Shown here one piece after another: positions 10,101-18,126 of a DNA stretch of 64,000 nucleotides; within the stretch, counting starts at the first letter, position 1, and each line of letters starts with the position of its first letter. The translations under genes were made by a program, and so were the position numbers. This DNA comes from Caulobacter sp. 73W (GTDB lineage Bacteria; Pseudomonadota; Alphaproteobacteria; Caulobacterales; Caulobacteraceae). The notes under the pieces were generated by a model. That model was given only the letters and a program-made list of their open reading frames with translations. It was not told where the DNA came from and ran no database searches. The stretch covers positions 1,736,001 to 1,800,000 of the forward strand of contig NZ_CP158375.1 in assembly GCF_041021955.1 (NCBI RefSeq), read 5' to 3'.

Positions 10101-10448
10101 TACACTGGTGACCTTTGGAGGGGTCCGATCAATTGTCCAAAAGTCCCCTGACTGCATCGACACGCCCGCCACCGGCAGCGTGCCCGCGGTTGTAACGATG
10201 TCGGTGCCGTTTTTCAGCTCGAGCCCAAAGGTCCCATCCGCAGTGGCGGTGATCGGTACGATCCAGACCCCTGGCCCGTCGCCGGAGAGCGGTGTTGGGG
10301 TTCCGATCGTGGCGCTTCCGGTGCCAAGCAAGGCGAAGTCATCAGCGCTGACATTAGATACCGCCTCACCAAAGTTCACATAGAACTGGACGGAGTTTTG
10401 GTTGTTCGTCTGCTGATGCGCTTGCATTCGAACGATCGTCACGGCCAT
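7149..10448 (-). CDS. Giant Ig-repeat surface protein with C-terminal RsaA-N/SapA-C-like anchor domain
   Basis: 1099-aa extracellular protein with no Sec or Tat signal, so type I secretion is the likely route. Residues 1-862 are a chain of about eight beta-sandwich repeats of at least three types: units with NGTYRTGDELAFTVNFDEPV and a later LVGNAAVLTLNN signature; three consecutive units ending AGNxGxxF...YVLDTTAP; and one with PGQTANITFTFDENPQGF. Residues 863-1099 form a helical domain (AYQFFTGRTP, NANDLTDPYYARFNEVNRFI) that resembles the RsaA N-terminal region, which binds the LPS O-polysaccharide, and the C-terminal attachment region of the Caulobacter protease SapA. The inferred role is an adhesin or S-layer-associated protein held on LPS. 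The last 237 residues are about 76% identical (hand count 167/220) to those of the protein at 12586-16563. It ends with a Cys. No RTX GGxGxD nonapeptides were seen. Specific function unknown. Confidence 0.75.
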   Translation of the reverse strand: MAVTIVRMQAHQQTNNQNSVQFYVNFGEAVSNVSADDFALLGTGSATIGTPTPLSGDGPGVWIVPITATADGTFGLELKNGTDIVTTAGTLPVAGVSMQSGDFWTIDRTPPKVTSVTAPQNGTYRTGDELAFTVNFDEPVQYGGQWPFLTFSLDSSGSAYATLDALLSTSSSLTFTYTVRSTGLDLTGVTIVEMATNGTLTDLVGNAAVLTLNNVGSTANVLVDGRPYVKSIQRVGAEVTNATSASYTVTFDQSVTGVDAGDFVLTATGTADGVINNVTGSGGVYTVTVGSVSGDGTLRLDLKSSGTGIAASSGGAIASGFTSGQSYTLDHTAPAATSVIVPANSSYRAGSSLDFTVNFNEAVTVDTTNGTPALSLTLDIGGTRQATYVSGSGTSALVFRYTVQSGDADTNGVALGGSIALNSGTIRDTAGNAAALTLNNIGGLSGVLVDTTSPTNKAVSVVFSSDTGSNPSDLVTKTATQTVSGLLSATLAGGEHVEVSLNDGGSWATAIAAGTGWTLSGVVLTGSDTLQVRVVDAAGNPGEVFSRDYVLDTTAPSSSPQSVQISQDAGVSSSDLITSIAAQTLTGSLSVPLAAGEFVEVSLDNGGSWMAATTTGTSWSRDVTLSGSGTFRVRVNDLAGNGGAALAAAYVLDTTAPTTTGVAVAFSNDTGASGADLVTRAQGQTLSGTLSASLAAGEYVEVSLDDGASWDVASASTGSNTWSLAGVQLTQSDTLKVRVSDAAGNNGGAFEAAYIFDTVAPSVTVSTSQADLEPGQTANITFTFDENPQGFSVADVSVTGGSLSGFAPTANSRVYSAVFTASANTSSVAVVAGGYTDLAGNDGVSGSVNMAWTPPPAPEEPVLTGPQIRDIFTTVCGFALNSAKAITSNIVLPDGSSVPNPAFEAAARLASLIARFESGAITRDALIDGVVELSAPTSAVALQAYQFFTGRTPTQGGMTWLIDSPSNANDLTDPYYARFNEVNRFINFAVNLGVQGEGRAAFEAKFGALDFAASVRLAYDLVIGVEAARAAGINVDAALAWITSQEGYFDAFAGSDLGGKAAMIGYIMQAGYEAKVGRYYEATHDFIEFGLRRNAPLSC

Positions 10449-10629
10449 GAGCGCATTCCCCCCAGTCTGGTTGGCATCGGGCGCCTGGCAAGTCGAACAC
10501 AGCGTCGCGTTACAAAAGCCCCCTTCGATAGCTAACCGATCGCGCCGCGGTATTCACGCCCCAATTGGAGATGGGGCGTACGGCGGCGGAAAGGGGACAA
10601 GCGGCGCCGGTTTCACGCTGGATGAATAG

Positions 10630-11040
10630 CTACGCCGTGCGGAAGGGGTCGGGCGGGATGCGGGCGATGACCTTGATCTCAAAATCAAAGCCCGCCAGCC
10701 AGGTGACGCCCACCGCCGTCCAGTTGGGATAGGGCTCGATAGGAAAGACTTCGCTCTTGACCTTCATCACCACCGCAAATTGATGCTTGGGATCGGTGTG
10801 GAAGGTCGTCACATCGACGATGTCATCCAGCCCGCATCCGCCAGCCTTCAGTGTCGCCTCCAGATTGACGAAGGCCCTGCGCACCTGAGCCTCGAAGTCA
10901 GGTTCGGGCGAGCCGTCCTCGCGGCTGCCGACCTGCCCGGAGACAAAGAGCAGGTCGCCCGATCGGATCGCCGCCGAATAGGTCTGGGCGGCATAGAGAT
11001 CCTGCCTGCCGGCGGGGAAGACTGCGTCGCGTTGGCCCAT
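10630..11040 (-). CDS. RidA/YjgF/TdcF-family protein
   Basis: 136-aa member of the RidA family, which hydrolyses reactive enamine/imine intermediates or serves related ring-deaminating roles. The start at 11040 (MGQRDAVFPAG) follows an AGAAGGACG ribosome site; an upstream in-frame start at 11157 adds a basic low-complexity tail and is rejected. Family features visible are LLFVSGQVGSREDG, a central helix RRAFVNLEATLKAGGCGLDDIVDVTTF and the C-terminal PNWTAVGVTWLAGFDFEIKVIARI. The canonical C-terminal catalytic Arg-Val-Glu segment is not obvious (GFDFEIKVIAR occupies that place), so this may be a divergent Rid subgroup without the archetypal deaminase activity. It stands alone between two surface-protein genes; I see no operon partner. 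Confidence 0.85.
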   Translation of the reverse strand: MGQRDAVFPAGRQDLYAAQTYSAAIRSGDLLFVSGQVGSREDGSPEPDFEAQVRRAFVNLEATLKAGGCGLDDIVDVTTFHTDPKHQFAVVMKVKSEVFPIEPYPNWTAVGVTWLAGFDFEIKVIARIPPDPFRTA

Positions 11041-11357
11041 GGGTCGTCCTTCTCTGATCGCTGCGAGATGCGGTGATGCGCAGGTAACGCGGCGGCGACG
11101 GGAAGGTTGATGCCTGATCTGGCGAGGCGCTGGTTTCAGAGGCGGCTTCGATTGCACGCCTACGCAGACTAGCGTGCGGCTTCGCCTACAACTCCAGCCT
11201 TTAGCCGCGATGCGCTGCCGCCGGACTAGGGTTGGAGGTCACTCCCATCGCCTTCATGTGGCGACCCACACCAGTAAGCGGTGCGCCCGCTCGTGGGTGG
11301 AGCTTGCATCGCCCCGGCGACCCGATCGTTTGATCAGGACGATCAGGGAGACCAAGC
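11041..11357. other. Divergent promoter region
   Basis: 317 bp between the start of the minus-strand RidA gene and the plus-strand anchored-protein gene. It must hold both promoters. No coding potential or notable repeat was recognised. Confidence 0.4.
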
Positions 11358-12059
11358 ATGAAACTGGACCCGTCACGGGCGATCGGAGCGTTCGGCGCGG
11401 TGGCGCTTTGCGGCGCGTGCTGGTTGGCCATCTCCGCCCTTGCGCCAAGCAAGGCGTCCTTCAACGAGATCGACGTCCAACGCATCAATGTGCGCGAGCC
11501 GGACGGAACCTTACGGATCGTCCTGGCTGGAAGCCAGCGGATCGGCGGACTCGTCGTGGAAGGCAAGGAGTACCCTCACCCGAGCCGCACCCAGGCTGGT
11601 CTGATCTTCTTCAATGACGAGGGCACCGAGAACGGCGGCCTGGTCTTCGATGGCAAGCTGGTCGACGGCAAACCCACCAATACGGGGCATCTGTCGTTTG
11701 ATCGCTGGCGACAGGATCAGACGCTCTATTTGCAGTCTGTCGAGGACGGGACCCGTCGCCGCGCGGGCGTGTTTGTCCAAGACAGGCCCGACCGGCCTTT
11801 GGACTTCGCCTCGCTGGAACGCATCCGCGCCATGGAGACCGGCAAGGCCAAGGACGCGGCTTATCGCGCCGCCGGCTTCGACGAGAGGGCTCAGAGGGCG
11901 TTCTTGGGTCGCGACTTCGACAACTCGTCCCAGCTGGTCTTGCGCGACGCCGCGGGCCGGCCGCGCCTGCGTCTGCGCGTAGAGGCGCAGGGCGAGGCGA
12001 GCATTCAGTTCCTGGACCAAACCGGGAGGGTGACCCGCACGGTTACGCCTACGGGCTGA
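11358..12059 (+). CDS. Hypothetical membrane-anchored periplasmic protein
   Basis: 233 aa. Residues 9-29 form one hydrophobic segment (AIGAFGAVALCGACWLAISAL) that is an uncleaved anchor or signal peptide; the rest is soluble and presumably periplasmic. The body has repeated beta-rich modules around FNEIDVQRINVREPDG, LVVEGKEYPHPSR, GLIFFNDEGTENGGL and LVLRDAAGRPRLRLRV; the last resembles the first in pattern (in each, a self-describing residue run of the type V.EPDG.LRIVL), suggesting an internal duplication. I recognise it as a conserved hypothetical type without a known function. The ribosome site GGGAG precedes the ATG. It is monocistronic as far as I can tell. Confidence 0.7.
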   Translation: MKLDPSRAIGAFGAVALCGACWLAISALAPSKASFNEIDVQRINVREPDGTLRIVLAGSQRIGGLVVEGKEYPHPSRTQAGLIFFNDEGTENGGLVFDGKLVDGKPTNTGHLSFDRWRQDQTLYLQSVEDGTRRRAGVFVQDRPDRPLDFASLERIRAMETGKAKDAAYRAAGFDERAQRAFLGRDFDNSSQLVLRDAAGRPRLRLRVEAQGEASIQFLDQTGRVTRTVTPTG

Positions 12060-12585
12060 CCGCCTCAACCAGGCCTCCATCGGGCTTCGACGCGCCAGTC
12101 GGCCGCGCCGTCAGATCCTCGCAATAGCCAGTCGCAACCGGGCCGAGGCCGATGGCCCGATCCTAGCCTATCTGGACGCTCCCATGAGCGCCCCACCGAA
12201 CCCATGATCGAACGCGAAGAGCTTCTGACGAGCGGCCACGTCGCAACGCCGTCGGCTGCGGACCCTTTCGCCAACGCACTCGAATTCCAACGTTACCTCA
12301 TTTTGAGTAACTGGCCGCATTTGGCCAGATGAGCGCGGCCGCTATGAACAATCTCTACAGCCCAAACGAGTGGAGGAATGGGATCCTTTCATCTGAAGGT
12401 CCTTGTTGCGTCTCCTAGCCGACGTACCGAACAGTCAAGCGCCCCTAGGATGCAAGTCGGCCGGCTAGGCCGAGAGCTTCAATTCTCAAAGCTTCACACG
12501 ACCTTCCAAGGACCGACGGGTCCGCTCCCCGATGCTTCGGCGCGATGTCTCCGATCGCTGATCGCGCCCACCAGGAACTTCGCCC
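12060..12585. other. Intergenic region upstream of second Ig-repeat surface protein
   Basis: 526 bp. It holds one doubtful short ORF (12204-12332) and, near its end, two neighbouring small hairpins: GTTAC (12293-12297) with GTAAC (12307-12311), then CTGGCC with GGCCAG around 12311-12328. The remaining 250 bp before the 12586 start must contain the promoter and leader of the surface-protein gene. Nothing else recognised. Confidence 0.4.
12204..12332 (+). CDS. Doubtful 42-aa ORF
   Basis: A short ATG-started frame (MIEREELLTSGH..., ending NWPHLAR). Its ATGA overlaps the stop of another open plus-strand frame that reads ...EADGPILAYLDAPMSAPP, a junction that resembles translational coupling, so this could be the decayed end of an older two-gene unit. 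There is no clear ribosome site and no recognisable family. Its 3' end lies in the hairpins described for the region. Treat as a possible remnant. Confidence 0.2.
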   Translation: MIEREELLTSGHVATPSAADPFANALEFQRYLILSNWPHLAR

Positions 12586-15500
12586 ATGGCCGCCCTCGCC
12601 ACCACAGTGACCACCCTCACATTCAACGCCGACCGCGGGATCTCCAACGTCGACCGCATCACAAGCGTCGCGGCTCAAACGATCAGCGGAACAATTAGCC
12701 CGGCCTTGGTAGGCGACGAGCGCGTCCAGCTGTCCTTCGATAACGGCGCCAACTGGGCGCCGACGACCGGCGGGCCGACCAGCTTTTCGACGACAGCCAC
12801 CTTGGCAGGGGGATCTCACGCCATCCTGGCGCGCGTCGTCAACGGCGTGGGTGAGGAGGGTCCCATTGAGAGCTTCGCCTACACCCTCGATGGCGTGATC
12901 CCCGCCATCGCTGGGACGATCGTGCCTCCCGCCGGCAAGACCTATGGCGTTGGAGAGACGCTAAGCTTCACCGTGACGTTCGACGACAATGTCTACTTCG
13001 CCGGCAATGACAGTACCCTGGAGCTAACGATCGGCGTCGCCCCCCGCACAGCCACATTCGCTGGAACGGCTGGTAGATCGATCACCTACAGCTACGTGGT
13101 CCAACCTGGCGACCTTGACACCGATGGGATCGCCATCCGGGGGTTATCGCTCGGAAGCTCCACCATCCAAGACCGCGCTGGCAACAACGCTGATCTCAGT
13201 TTGGCCGGGCATTTGCCATCTCTGGCCGGCGTGCGGGTCGACGCCATCGCCCCCGCCGTCAGCGGCAATATAGCCGTGCCGCCCAATGATACCTACCGCG
13301 CGGGAGAGATCCTGTACTTCACGGTCACGTTCAACGACAACGTCGTCATTACGGGAAACGACAGCACCCTTGGCCTAGACATAGGCGGCATGGCGCGCAG
13401 CGCCGCTTACCATTCCAAAACGGCAAATTCGATCATCTACGCCTACACCGTTCAGGCCGGAGACAGTGACGCCAACGGCATTACGATCGACGCGATTTCG
13501 CTTGGCGGCACGACGATTCGCGATGCGGTTGGCAACAACGCCGTCCTGTCCCTGACCGGCCATCTGCCCTCGACGGCGGGCGTGCTGATCGACACCACAG
13601 CACCCGTTGTGAGCGGCAATGTGAGCGTGCCGGCGAACGCCACCTACGTCGCCGGCCAGCAGCTCAATTTCACCGTGACCTTCGATGAGAACGTCAACGT
13701 CACGGGAAACGACAGCGTGCTTTGGCTGGTCGTCGGCCAGGATCCGCGCGCCGCCACGTTTGTGGACGCGCTCGGCAACACCATAAGGTACAGCTACACG
13801 GTGCGACCGGGTGATCTGGACGCCGACGGAATTGCGCTCGGCGGCGCCATCACACTCAACACCACGACGATCCGCGACGCTGCTGGCAACGACGCCAATC
13901 TATCCCTCGTCGGTCATGCGCCATCTTTGGCGTCCGTTCGCATCGACGGCAAAGCGCCCGGCGTCGCCTCGGTGAGCGCCCCTGTGGAGGGGCGCTATAG
14001 CCAGGGCGCTTTACTGCTCTTCACCGTGACGTTCGACGAGAACATCACAGCCTCAAACTCCGCAAGCACGCTTGGCCTCGACATCAACGGCGCGTCGGTG
14101 AGCGCTGTTTTCGCTGGATCCACCGCAAACTCGATCAGCTATCGCTATTCTGTCCAGGCGGGCCAAGAGGATCTGGACGGCATCGAAATCACCGGCATCT
14201 CCCTGAATGGCTCCACCATCCAGGATGCGGCGGGCAATAACGCCAACCTCTCACTCACGGGACGCCTGCCTTCGCTATCGGGCCTCATCATCGACGCCAA
14301 ACCGCCGACCGTGAACATCAGCTCAAGCGCAAGCCAGCTCAAGCAGGGCCAAACCGCCACGATCACCTTCACCTTCAGTGAGGAGCCGATAGGCTTCCAG
14401 GCCAGCGACCTGGAGGTCGCTGGAGGGACCTTGAGCGCGCTGTCGGGGTCCGGAACGGTCTACACCGCGACATTCACCCCCACCGATGGCCTCAATGCGG
14501 GTAGGGCCGCCATCTGGATCGCGGCGGGTCGCTTCTTCGACGCCGCCGGCAACGCCAGCCTGGCCGACAGCTCGCCCGCGATCGACTACGACACCCGAGC
14601 GCCGTCGGCGCCGACCCTCGCCTTGGCGGCCGGCGCCGATACAGGCCTCCAGGGCGATGGCGTAACCGCCAACAACCGGCCAACCTTTGTAGGCGTTGCG
14701 GAGTCCGGCTCGACAGTCACCCTCTATGACGGCCAGGACAACGTGATCGGGTCGGGAACGGCGGTCGACGGCGCGTTCGCCATCGCCCCCGTGGTCGCGC
14801 TTGGGCAAGGCTCGCACACCATCAGCGCCCGGGCGGTCGACCCCGCCGGAAATGAATCGTCCGTCAGCAGCGGCCTTGCCGTCACCATCGACTATACGCC
14901 GCCAAACCTGGTCATCACCAGCAGCGTCGATCGCCTCAAGATCGATGAGACCGCGACGATCACCTTCACCTTCGACGAGCCTGTCGAGGGCTTCACGCTC
15001 GCGGACATCGGCGTGATCGGCGGACAGCTAAGTGATTTTACGGCGCAGGCCGGGGGGCGCATCTTCACAGCCCAGTTCAGACCAACCGCGGATCTGAACG
15101 CTTCGACCGCGCAAATCACGGTCGGGGCCGGCTCTTACATCGACGTCGCGGGCAACAACGGGGGATCGGGCCACACCCCGGCCCTGACCTTCGATACGCG
15201 CGCTCCCGACGCGCCGGCGGCGCCAAACCTGGACGCCGCCAGCGATACGGGGCCCTCCAATAGCGACAACATCACGTCCGACAGGACGCCCACCTTTGTC
15301 GGCTCGGCCGAGGCGGGCGCCACCGTCACCCTCTATTCGGGCGCCGATGTCATCGGGACGGCCGTCGCCACGAACGGAGCCTGGTCGATCGTCAGCGACA
15401 CGCTCGATCCTGGCGTCCACCAGATCAGCGTCGCCATCACCGACGCCTTCGGAAACGAGGGTCCCCGCGGGCCTGCGCTGGACGTCGAAATCCGAGCCAA

Positions 15501-16563
15501 TAGCGCCCCGACCGGTTCGGTCATCATCACCGGATCACCGACCGTCGGTCAGAAGCTCGAGGCCGCTAGCACTGTGGCCGATGCCGATGGGCTTGGGACC
15601 ATCACCTATCAATGGCGCGCGGGCGGGGTCGATCTTATCGGAGAGACGGGCGCCAGTCTGATCATCACTCCGGACCATCTGGGCAAGGCCATCAGCGTCG
15701 TGGCCCGATACGTCGATGACTACGGCTCCCCCGAGGCGGTGTCCTCCGCCGACACGGCGGCGGTGACCACCCCGGCGCCGCCGACCACCGAAGAGCCGCC
15801 GGTACAGCCGCCGGCGCCCGAATTCACGCCGGGCGAGATCCGCGACGCCTTCGCCGCGGCCGCGGGATTGCAGCCCAACTCGCCCAAGGCGACCGCGCCG
15901 ACCATCACCCTGGCCGATGGGTCCGTGGTGGCCAATCCCGCCTACGAGACGGCGATGAAGCTGGCCGGCCTGATCGCCCGCTTCGAAGCTGGGCTGATCA
16001 CCCGCGACGGCCTGATCGACGGCGTCGTAGACCTATCGGCGCCCACCTCCGGCGTGGCGCTGTCAGCCTATCAGTTCTTCACCGGCTCGACCCCGTCCGC
16101 GGCGGGGATGGCCTGGCTGATCGACAGCCCAGCCAACGCCAACGACCTGACCGACGCCTACTACGCCCGCTTCAACGAGGTGAACCGCTTCATCAATTTC
16201 GCGGTCAGCCTGGGCATGGAGGGCGAGGGCCGCGTGGCGTTCGCGGCGAAGTTCGGCGCGCTGGATTTCCAGGCCTCGGTGCGAGCGGCCTATGACATGG
16301 TCATCGGTCTGGACGCGGCGCGCGCGGCGGGGATCAACGTCGATGCGGCCCTGGCCTGGATCGCCAGCCAAGAGGGCTATTTTGACGCCTTCGCCGGCTC
16401 GGACCTGGGCGGTAAGGCGGCCATGATCGGCTACCTCATGCAGGCCGGCTTCGAAGCCAAGGTCGGCCGCTACTACGACGCCAGCCGGGGCTTCGTGGAA
16501 GACACCTTCGACGGGACGCCTGCCTATCAGGTGGATCTGGTGGGTGGTCAGCATCTTGGCTAG
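12586..16563 (+). CDS. Giant Ig-repeat surface protein with C-terminal RsaA-N/SapA-C-like anchor domain (second copy)
   Basis: 1325 aa with no N-terminal signal. Residues ~5-100 form one beta unit of the same type as the triplicated units in the 7149-10448 protein. Residues ~105-570 hold four tandem Ig-like units with recurring TVTFDENV and AGNNANLSL signatures. Residues ~575-985 alternate two other Ig-like types (GQTATITFTFSEEPIGF; STVTLYDGQ/ATVTLYSGA). Residues ~1000-1060 form an ITYQWRAGG-type unit, followed by a Pro/Glu linker (TTEEPPVQPPAPE). Residues 1080-1325 are the anchor domain (AYQFFTGSTP, NANDLTDAYYARFNEVNRFI), 76% identical to the other protein and clearly related to the LPS-binding N-terminus of RsaA. 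Inferred role: long, rod-like surface protein docked on LPS, exported by a type I system encoded elsewhere. Ligand unknown. A hairpin terminator candidate follows the stop codon. Confidence 0.77.
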   Translation: MAALATTVTTLTFNADRGISNVDRITSVAAQTISGTISPALVGDERVQLSFDNGANWAPTTGGPTSFSTTATLAGGSHAILARVVNGVGEEGPIESFAYTLDGVIPAIAGTIVPPAGKTYGVGETLSFTVTFDDNVYFAGNDSTLELTIGVAPRTATFAGTAGRSITYSYVVQPGDLDTDGIAIRGLSLGSSTIQDRAGNNADLSLAGHLPSLAGVRVDAIAPAVSGNIAVPPNDTYRAGEILYFTVTFNDNVVITGNDSTLGLDIGGMARSAAYHSKTANSIIYAYTVQAGDSDANGITIDAISLGGTTIRDAVGNNAVLSLTGHLPSTAGVLIDTTAPVVSGNVSVPANATYVAGQQLNFTVTFDENVNVTGNDSVLWLVVGQDPRAATFVDALGNTIRYSYTVRPGDLDADGIALGGAITLNTTTIRDAAGNDANLSLVGHAPSLASVRIDGKAPGVASVSAPVEGRYSQGALLLFTVTFDENITASNSASTLGLDINGASVSAVFAGSTANSISYRYSVQAGQEDLDGIEITGISLNGSTIQDAAGNNANLSLTGRLPSLSGLIIDAKPPTVNISSSASQLKQGQTATITFTFSEEPIGFQASDLEVAGGTLSALSGSGTVYTATFTPTDGLNAGRAAIWIAAGRFFDAAGNASLADSSPAIDYDTRAPSAPTLALAAGADTGLQGDGVTANNRPTFVGVAESGSTVTLYDGQDNVIGSGTAVDGAFAIAPVVALGQGSHTISARAVDPAGNESSVSSGLAVTIDYTPPNLVITSSVDRLKIDETATITFTFDEPVEGFTLADIGVIGGQLSDFTAQAGGRIFTAQFRPTADLNASTAQITVGAGSYIDVAGNNGGSGHTPALTFDTRAPDAPAAPNLDAASDTGPSNSDNITSDRTPTFVGSAEAGATVTLYSGADVIGTAVATNGAWSIVSDTLDPGVHQISVAITDAFGNEGPRGPALDVEIRANSAPTGSVIITGSPTVGQKLEAASTVADADGLGTITYQWRAGGVDLIGETGASLIITPDHLGKAISVVARYVDDYGSPEAVSSADTAAVTTPAPPTTEEPPVQPPAPEFTPGEIRDAFAAAAGLQPNSPKATAPTITLADGSVVANPAYETAMKLAGLIARFEAGLITRDGLIDGVVDLSAPTSGVALSAYQFFTGSTPSAAGMAWLIDSPANANDLTDAYYARFNEVNRFINFAVSLGMEGEGRVAFAAKFGALDFQASVRAAYDMVIGLDAARAAGINVDAALAWIASQEGYFDAFAGSDLGGKAAMIGYLMQAGFEAKVGRYYDASRGFVEDTFDGTPAYQVDLVGGQHLG

Positions 16564-16922
16564 GGCGACGGTCCGAGGATAGGCGGTGTCGGTTACCGCC
16601 TTCCCTCGGCTGGGATGGTGAACGCCTCCTGACGATGTTGTCGACCTCGACGCTGGGGAAACGCCTAGGGCGCAGGGTGTGATCGAGGGGCTCAAAGCTT
16701 CACGAACGGACACGGTTGGCGTTCGTCGAAGGCGAACACGGACCGGCCTGGATCTGGATCGATGCGCCGTAGGCCTGGCCGCCGCAGCTTGGCGCGGCCG
16801 ACCGGCGGATGCTCGCCTAGCATGGATTTCCGCGGCGCCCACCAGTGGTGCGGCGCGCCGCCGTGGCGCTGGAACATCCCCTAAAACCGGCAGTTTCGCC
16901 CCATAGCCATTGGGAGCATGCC
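16564..16922. other. Intergenic region
   Basis: 359 bp holding the hairpin at 16573-16609 and, at its end, the GGGAG ribosome site of the 67-aa ORF. Short frames on both strands (for example one on the minus strand around 16692-16820) have no convincing start signals or family features. Confidence 0.4.
16573..16609 (+). terminator. Hairpin after the second surface-protein gene
   Basis: Two stacked stems: CCGAGG (16573-16578) pairs with CCTCGG (16604-16609), and GGCGGT (16582-16587) pairs with ACCGCC (16595-16600), separated by a 3x3 internal loop and closed by a 7-nt loop. It begins 9 bp after the stop codon. There is no T-run, so it may act with Rho or as an mRNA-stabilising end. Confidence 0.55.
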
Positions 16923-17126
16923 ATGAACCTGCGACAGGACCTCGATCAGGAAATCGACCAGCACGACGGCGCCGTCGATCTGGTGCTTCTGGTCCCTGAA
17001 GACCGTTGGACGGCGTTGATCGCCGAGCCCGGCATCCAGTCGACCGACGGGGACGAAGCTGTGTATCGGGGCGTAAAGCTCAAGCGCGCCCCTGTGACCG
17101 CGGTCATTCCTGGCGAAGGCTTTTGA
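16923..17126 (+). CDS. Small hypothetical protein (67 aa)
   Basis: A 67-aa acidic protein starting MNLRQDLDQEIDQHDG and ending VTAVIPGEGF. The ATG at 16923 follows GGGAG at a proper distance; an earlier in-frame start at 16845 is rejected because its extra residues look non-coding. No transmembrane segment, no recognised domain. The codon pattern (high GC at third positions) supports it being a real gene. It is convergent with the hydrolase operon at 17198. Confidence 0.55.
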   Translation: MNLRQDLDQEIDQHDGAVDLVLLVPEDRWTALIAEPGIQSTDGDEAVYRGVKLKRAPVTAVIPGEGF

Positions 17127-17197
17127 CGAGGCGGGGTAGTCACGAGCAAAGGGGCTGACCAGCGCCAAGCCTGCTTCGCTCAAGCGTTCTTTGTTGC

Positions 17198-18118
17198 TCA
17201 GGCAGGCGGGGTTGCGGTCGACCTTCTCTCGAGGGCCTCAAGAGCAATGATGATCCGCTCAGGCGCGAAGTGATGAAGCATATGCCCAAGACCGGGCGAG
17301 ACGTGAAGGTCGGCCTTCGGCAGGATTTCCGCCGCCATCGCGCTATGGCGCCGATAGTCCACCACCGCGTCCTGATCCCCGGTCAAGATCTCGATGGGCG
17401 TTCGACAAGCCGGCGCATCGCGCAGCAGACCGTAGAGATCGGCGATGCCGGCGAAGCTGTCCTCCCCGGTGAAGAGCGTCGCCCTGTCCGAACCGGCGAG
17501 TGCGAATGGGAAGGTCTCCTCCACCGCCGGCGGCATCGGCTGAGGCAGGTACATCGCACGCCAAAGCAGGGGCAGCAGCAGCCGGTCCGAGACGTAGCGA
17601 CACGCTTGGACAAGCCCGAATTCCGAGAAGGCAAACCCTCGGGGTGCGAAGATCGCATGCTCAAGGCGCGGCTCTGGCGAGACGATGGGGGCGAGGGCGA
17701 CGACCCCGGCGGTGTCATCGGGCCGCCGCATGGCCATGGCCAGGGCGACAGTGGCCCCGAAGGAATGGCCGACAATGAGCGGCTTGCGCACCTGCAGTTT
17801 ATCGAGCGCAGCCCAAAGGTGTTGAGCTTGCCGAGCGACGCCCGCGTCCAGGCCGCGACGACGTCGGCTTTGGCCCAGTCCCGGCCGATCGAAGGCGAGC
17901 ACGCGACGCCGATCCAGCGCTGGACCCAAGGCGAGCATCATGTCTTCAAGCGTCGTCAAAAGCCCGTGGAGCAAGACCACCGTCCGCCCCTGCCCGCGAT
18001 CAGCGTAGGCCAGCCGCAAACCCGGTTCGAGATCCACGTGCCGACGCGGCTCAAGCTGGCCGGTCCGCTCAAGCAACGTGGCCTCGCTTATGGGGCGTTC
18101 ATTTGGCGGCGACAGCAT
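17198..18118 (-). CDS. Alpha/beta-hydrolase fold protein
   Basis: 306-aa hydrolase. Visible features: oxyanion-hole strand VVLLHGLLTT, FDRPGLGQSRR, nucleophile elbow GHSFG, the acid in LTGDQDAVV and the base in GHMLHH, giving a complete Ser-Asp-His triad. A cap insertion lies between the elbow and the acid (residues about 170-230). No signal peptide; cytoplasmic. The start at 18118 (MLSPPNERP) is preferred because it lies 8 bp after the stop of the metallo-hydrolase gene, making a two-gene operon; the longer frame to 18301 would overlap that gene by 175 bp. Substrate unknown (ester, lactone or epoxide are possible). Confidence 0.85.
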   Translation of the reverse strand: MLSPPNERPISEATLLERTGQLEPRRHVDLEPGLRLAYADRGQGRTVVLLHGLLTTLEDMMLALGPALDRRRVLAFDRPGLGQSRRRRGLDAGVARQAQHLWAALDKLQVRKPLIVGHSFGATVALAMAMRRPDDTAGVVALAPIVSPEPRLEHAIFAPRGFAFSEFGLVQACRYVSDRLLLPLLWRAMYLPQPMPPAVEETFPFALAGSDRATLFTGEDSFAGIADLYGLLRDAPACRTPIEILTGDQDAVVDYRRHSAMAAEILPKADLHVSPGLGHMLHHFAPERIIIALEALERRSTATPPA

Positions 18119-18126
18119 GTTGGGCC

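Noticed and set aside
7149-16563. RTX/calcium-binding toxin interpretation of the giant proteins
   Set aside because: No GGxGxD nonapeptide arrays and no toxin domain; the repeats are Ig-like.
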